9,022 nucleotides of DNA, taken from Oscillospiraceae bacterium (GTDB lineage: Bacteria; Bacillota; Clostridia; Oscillospirales; Ruminococcaceae). The stretch is from NCBI GenBank assembly GCA_003453215.1, contig DMMB01000055.1, positions 1 through 9,022 of the forward strand, given 5' to 3'. The translations under genes and the position numbers were made by a program. The notes under the pieces were generated by a model. It was not told the origin of the DNA, did no database searches, and saw nothing but the letters and a program-made list of their open reading frames with translations. This document shows, in pieces, positions 6,224 through 9,022 of the stretch (the stretch's first letter is position 1; each line of letters begins with the position of its first letter).

Positions 6224-6247
6224 TTTCGATTTTTCCTCTCTTATTTC

Positions 6248-6276
6248 TTGCAGGGAGAAGAAGCGTCGATTATAAT
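6248..6276 (+). promoter_or_regulatory. Promoter candidate for the lipoprotein-kinase pair
   Basis: TATAAT (6271-6276) is a perfect -10, with TTGCAG (6248-6253) 17 bases upstream as a partial -35. Transcription would begin near 6283. The site lies in the 107-bp gap after the carrier gene, so the lipoprotein and kinase genes can be expressed apart from it. Confidence 0.6.
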
Positions 6277-6281
6277 AAATG

Positions 6282-6296
6282 GTGGGGAATTCCCAC
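6282..6296. promoter_or_regulatory. Inverted repeat at the predicted transcription start
   Basis: GTGGG (6282-6286) and CCCAC (6292-6296) are exact complements around GAATT, extendable inward by a G-T and an A-T pair. The dyad covers the expected +1 of the promoter at 6248-6276, where a bound repressor would block transcription. It could instead be a small hairpin at the very 5' end of the mRNA. Confidence 0.4.
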
Positions 6297-6330
6297 AAAA
6301 GTACGGATAGAGAACAAGGAAACAGAACAC

Positions 6331-7164
6331 ATGGCGACAAAAACTTCTTTTCACCAAAAAGTTCTTGCAGGAGGGATGGCGGCAGCACTGCTGCTGGGGT
6401 CCCTTTTAAGCGGCTGTACCAGCCAACCGGGAGAGACAAATAAGGATGGCGAGAACCTGCCGGTCATTACGGTGGGGTGTGTTACCTATTCGCCCTTTAG
6501 CTATGTCGATGTGGATGGCAACCTGACCGGGATTGATATTGAACTGGCAACGGAAGCATTCCACCGCATGGGGTATCAGCCGCAGTTTGTCATCATTAAT
6601 TGGGAAGAAAAGAAGGATCTGCTGCGAAGCGGCGAAATTGACTGTGTGTGGAGCAGCTTTACCATGGATGGCCGGGAAGAAGAATACCAGTGGGCCGGCC
6701 CCTATATGGAAAGCCATCAGGTGGTGGCGGTGAATACCGATAGTGAAATTTATTCGCTGCAGGATCTGGCCGGGAAAACCATCGCGGTACAATCCACCAC
6801 CAAACCGGAGGATATTATCCGCAGCCATACGGTCAACCTGCCGGAACTGCGCAAGGTGATCTCGGTGCAGAAGCGGGATTTGATTTTTATTTTGCTGAGC
6901 AAGGGCTATGTGGATGCCCTGGCCGCGCATGATACCTCGATTGAGCAATTTATGGCGGAAAGCGATTTGGAGTTCCGCATTCTGGAAGAACCGCTGCTGA
7001 CGGTGGGGCTTGGGGTTGCCTTTGATAAGGAGGATACCACCGGCCGGAATACTAAACTGACAAAGGTACTGGAAAAAATGTATCAGGATGGAACCACCCA
7101 AGAGATTATTGGAAAATATCTTTCCGATGCAGATAGATACCTGGGAGGTAGCTATGAAAACTAA
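6331..7164 (+). CDS. Solute-binding lipoprotein of the SBP_bac_3 (amino acid) family
   Basis: The 277-residue product has a lipoprotein signal peptide: basic start, hydrophobic core (about 11-25) and lipobox LLSGC, with Cys29 the expected lipidated residue. The mature part follows the family-3 pattern: SPFSYVDVDGNLTGIDIELA (near 50-69), then LRSGEIDCVWSSFTMDGREEEYQWAGPY, whose Arg normally clamps the ligand carboxylate, then LQDLAGKTIAVQSTTKPEDI and VDALAAHD. It is an outer-face membrane-anchored protein that probably binds an amino acid or a similar compound. The ATG at 6331 is preferred over an upstream in-frame start inside the carrier gene because AAGGA precedes it by ten bases and the signal peptide begins there. 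The kinase gene overlaps its last 11 bases. No ABC permease or ATPase is next to it, so it may act in sensing rather than uptake, or serve permeases encoded elsewhere. Confidence 0.9.
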   Translation: MATKTSFHQKVLAGGMAAALLLGSLLSGCTSQPGETNKDGENLPVITVGCVTYSPFSYVDVDGNLTGIDIELATEAFHRMGYQPQFVIINWEEKKDLLRSGEIDCVWSSFTMDGREEEYQWAGPYMESHQVVAVNTDSEIYSLQDLAGKTIAVQSTTKPEDIIRSHTVNLPELRKVISVQKRDLIFILLSKGYVDALAAHDTSIEQFMAESDLEFRILEEPLLTVGLGVAFDKEDTTGRNTKLTKVLEKMYQDGTTQEIIGKYLSDADRYLGGSYEN

Positions 7165-9022
7165 AAAAGGGGTGGTTCATTTACGCCAGTGGATCCCTCT
7201 GGAGATTGCAGTGGGCCTTATCCTGCTGGCGGCGGTATTTTTAATCTCCTCCAATGCCGATATTGCCGGGGCGGAGGAACAGCTTGCTTCCACGGCAGAG
7301 TATATGAAGGAACAGTGCAACAGCAGTCAGCTAAGGAATCTTGCCTCGGAATCCAAAAGTCTGATGCGGGTGACGGAAAGCGTGGAACAGATCCGCTGGC
7401 GGATGGAGTACGATACGAGCCTCCGTGGCAATGGGAAGAATACGGAAGAGCTTTTGAAAATATTGACGGAGGATTCCTATCTGGATGGTGTGATATGGCT
7501 GGATCCTACGGGCAGCATTGTGGCAGAGTACGATTCCGATGGAATTTCGGCAGAAGAACTGCTGGCACAAATCGATCACGAAGCCTTGATGGATACCCTC
7601 GGCTTTAAAGAAAAAACGTATGCCATCCGCATTGGTGCAGATGATGAAGCCCATGTAGATATAGCGGCTATAGGCAGAGTCGATCAAGACGGAGTAATTC
7701 TTGGCTACTATCGTACCTCTCAGGAATACGCCCGTACTTTTAATAATTCTATCCGCACACTGGTAGCAGGCTATACGCCGGAGCACGATGGAACCATTGT
7801 AATCAGCGATGGCAACCATATTGTTGCTTCCAATGAGGAATCTCTGGTGGGAACCAATACCGATGACCTGCCCATTCTGCGGCGCATTATGGAGCGGGGA
7901 TCCGGCAAAAAGCTGATCCATGCCGGGAAAGATGGATCTATGTGGGGGCATGATTTTGGCCTGATGGAAAAAAGCCGGAGCTATTATATCTATGCCTTTA
8001 TGGGGGAACGGGAAGTATTTGCCACCACGCCGCGCAATATGCTGTTTACCCTGTTTATTTACCTGCTGCTGGTGGTGCTGCTGCATACCCTGTGGGGCCG
8101 GACGGAGCGCTCCTACCAGCAGCAGCAGATAGACGCCCAGAAAATCTATGCGGATAATCTGGAAGCCAAAAACACGCAGCTGCGGGAAGCTGTGGAACAG
8201 GCCGAAAAGGCCAACGCCGCCAAGAGCAGCTTTCTTTCCCGCATGAGCCATGATATCCGCACGCCGCTGAATGGCATCATTGGTCTACTTCATATTGATG
8301 TGACCCATTTTGATGATACAGAACTGGTGCGCGCCAATCATGAAAAAATGATAACTTCGGCCAATCATCTTCTCTCCCTCATCAATGATGTACTGGAAAT
8401 GAGCAAGCTGGAAGATGGCAAGATGGTATTGACGCGGGAATACATCAGTCTGGAGGAATTGACCCGGGATATAGTCAATATTATTGGCGACCGCGCAGCC
8501 GAAGCCGGCATTCAGTGGAACTACGAAAAGGGAAAATCGGTCATTCCGTATCCCTATATTTACGGCAGTCCGGTGCATCTGCGCCAGATCTTCCTCAATA
8601 TTTACGGCAACTGCATCAAGTATAACCACCCCGGCGGTTCCATCACCACCATTGTGGATACCATGGGGGATAAGGATGGAATTTGTACCTACCGCTGGAC
8701 CATTACCGATACCGGCGTGGGCATGAGTCAGGAATTCCTGCAGCACATCTTTGAACCCTTTGCGCAGGAACGCAGCGATGCCCGCAGCATCTATCAGGGA
8801 ACCGGGCTGGGAATGTCCATTGTAAAGAGCCTGGTGGATAAAATGGGCGGCAGAATTACCGTTACCAGCAAAGAGGGGGTTGGCACGACCTTTGTGGTGG
8901 AACTTCCCTTCGAGATTGCTCCGCTGCCGGAAAACCGTCCGGTGCAGGTTCCGGCCCCGCAGGGCAATATCCGTGGGCTGCGCCTGCTGCTGGCGGAGGA
9001 CAATGAGCTGAATGCGGAGATT
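7154..9022 (+). CDS. Hybrid sensor histidine kinase, incomplete at the window end
   Basis: Reading from ATG 7154, the frame is open for 623 codons to the last base, so the C-terminus is missing. Order: helix 1 (about 13-33), an extracytoplasmic sensor region (34-294), helix 2 (296-315), a coiled coil (about 318-360, from YQQQQIDAQ), HisKA with SHDIRTPLNGIIG (phospho-acceptor His366), and HATPase with the N box NIYGNCIKYN (482-491), G1 box DTGVGM (519-524) and G2 box GTGLGMSI (549-556). A Pro-rich linker leads to the start of a receiver domain, LRLLLAEDNELN, with the acidic pair Glu615-Asp616. There is no HAMP domain. The sensor region has DGVIWLDPTGSIV (111-123) and GTIVISDGNHIVAS (213-226), which look like two Cache-like sheets. 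GGGAGG lies five bases before the start, inside the lipoprotein gene, so the two are translationally linked. The phosphoacceptor Asp and any output domain are beyond the window. Confidence 0.92.
   Translation, partial: MKTKKGVVHLRQWIPLEIAVGLILLAAVFLISSNADIAGAEEQLASTAEYMKEQCNSSQLRNLASESKSLMRVTESVEQIRWRMEYDTSLRGNGKNTEELLKILTEDSYLDGVIWLDPTGSIVAEYDSDGISAEELLAQIDHEALMDTLGFKEKTYAIRIGADDEAHVDIAAIGRVDQDGVILGYYRTSQEYARTFNNSIRTLVAGYTPEHDGTIVISDGNHIVASNEESLVGTNTDDLPILRRIMERGSGKKLIHAGKDGSMWGHDFGLMEKSRSYYIYAFMGEREVFATTPRNMLFTLFIYLLLVVLLHTLWGRTERSYQQQQIDAQKIYADNLEAKNTQLREAVEQAEKANAAKSSFLSRMSHDIRTPLNGIIGLLHIDVTHFDDTELVRANHEKMITSANHLLSLINDVLEMSKLEDGKMVLTREYISLEELTRDIVNIIGDRAAEAGIQWNYEKGKSVIPYPYIYGSPVHLRQIFLNIYGNCIKYNHPGGSITTIVDTMGDKDGICTYRWTITDTGVGMSQEFLQHIFEPFAQERSDARSIYQGTGLGMSIVKSLVDKMGGRITVTSKEGVGTTFVVELPFEIAPLPENRPVQVPAPQGNIRGLRLLLAEDNELNAEI

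Noticed and set aside
6406..7101. Open frame of 231 codons on the - strand
   Set aside because: Antisense to the solute-binding lipoprotein, which has a full lipobox and family motifs.
7189..7608. Open frame of 139 codons on the + strand
   Set aside because: It overlaps the kinase sensor region in another frame, has odd composition (many Gly, Trp, Cys) and no ribosome binding site.
7331..8251. Long open frame of 306 codons on the - strand
   Set aside because: It lies wholly antisense to the hybrid histidine kinase, whose motifs are unmistakable. Its translation is rich in Gln, His and Ile with no recognisable domain.
8285..8746. Open frame of 153 codons on the - strand
   Set aside because: Antisense shadow of the HisKA and HATPase region of the kinase.
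1..9022. CRISPR array, tRNA, rRNA, insertion sequence or phage genes
   Set aside because: No regular spaced repeats, cloverleaf, rRNA-like sequence, transposase or terminal inverted repeats were seen by eye on either strand.

Overview
The window looks like chromosomal DNA from a low-to-mid GC Gram-positive anaerobe of the class Clostridia. The evidence is a set of AGGAGG-type ribosome binding sites with ATG/TTG starts, a lipobox lipoprotein, a YitT-family membrane protein, a BmrR-like MerR regulator, a YfcC-type carrier and a hybrid histidine kinase beside a lone solute-binding lipoprotein. I see no rRNA, tRNA, CRISPR array, insertion sequence or phage gene. Placement below class is not supported by the sequence alone.

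Left part (1-1907): an ambiguous gene end and an 11-bp hairpin precede a small P-loop kinase-like gene (112-663, +). It converges, across a strong bidirectional hairpin terminator (736-771), on an unrecognised three-helix membrane protein (786-1907, -) that has its own good promoter (1946-1974).

Middle part (1987-4530): a short YitT-like membrane protein (1987-2643, -, TTG start) is divergent from a MerR/GyrI-type regulator (2723-3538, +). Their 79-bp intergenic region holds overlapping divergent promoters. The yitT-side promoter has a 19-bp spacer carrying a 13-bp palindrome, the classic layout of a MerR-controlled promoter. A 32-bp perfect palindrome (3546-3577) then separates merR from a convergent flavin-reductase-like gene (3589-4530, -), whose C-terminus resembles the PCP_red domain of protochlorophyllide reductase subunits.

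Right part (4531-9022): a 301-bp divergent intergenic region leads into yfcC-like carrier (4832-6223), a solute-binding lipoprotein (6331-7164) and a hybrid sensor histidine kinase (7154 to beyond the window end), all on the + strand. The lipoprotein and kinase genes overlap by 11 bp, and no ABC permease or ATPase gene lies between or beside them in the window. The most interesting reading is that the lipoprotein is a detached ligand-binding sensor for the kinase, a split version of BvgS/EvgS-like kinases, with the carrier as a possible transport partner or target. This is inference. The kinase is open to the last base and its receiver domain is cut off after about 16 residues, so any separate output regulator would lie outside the window.
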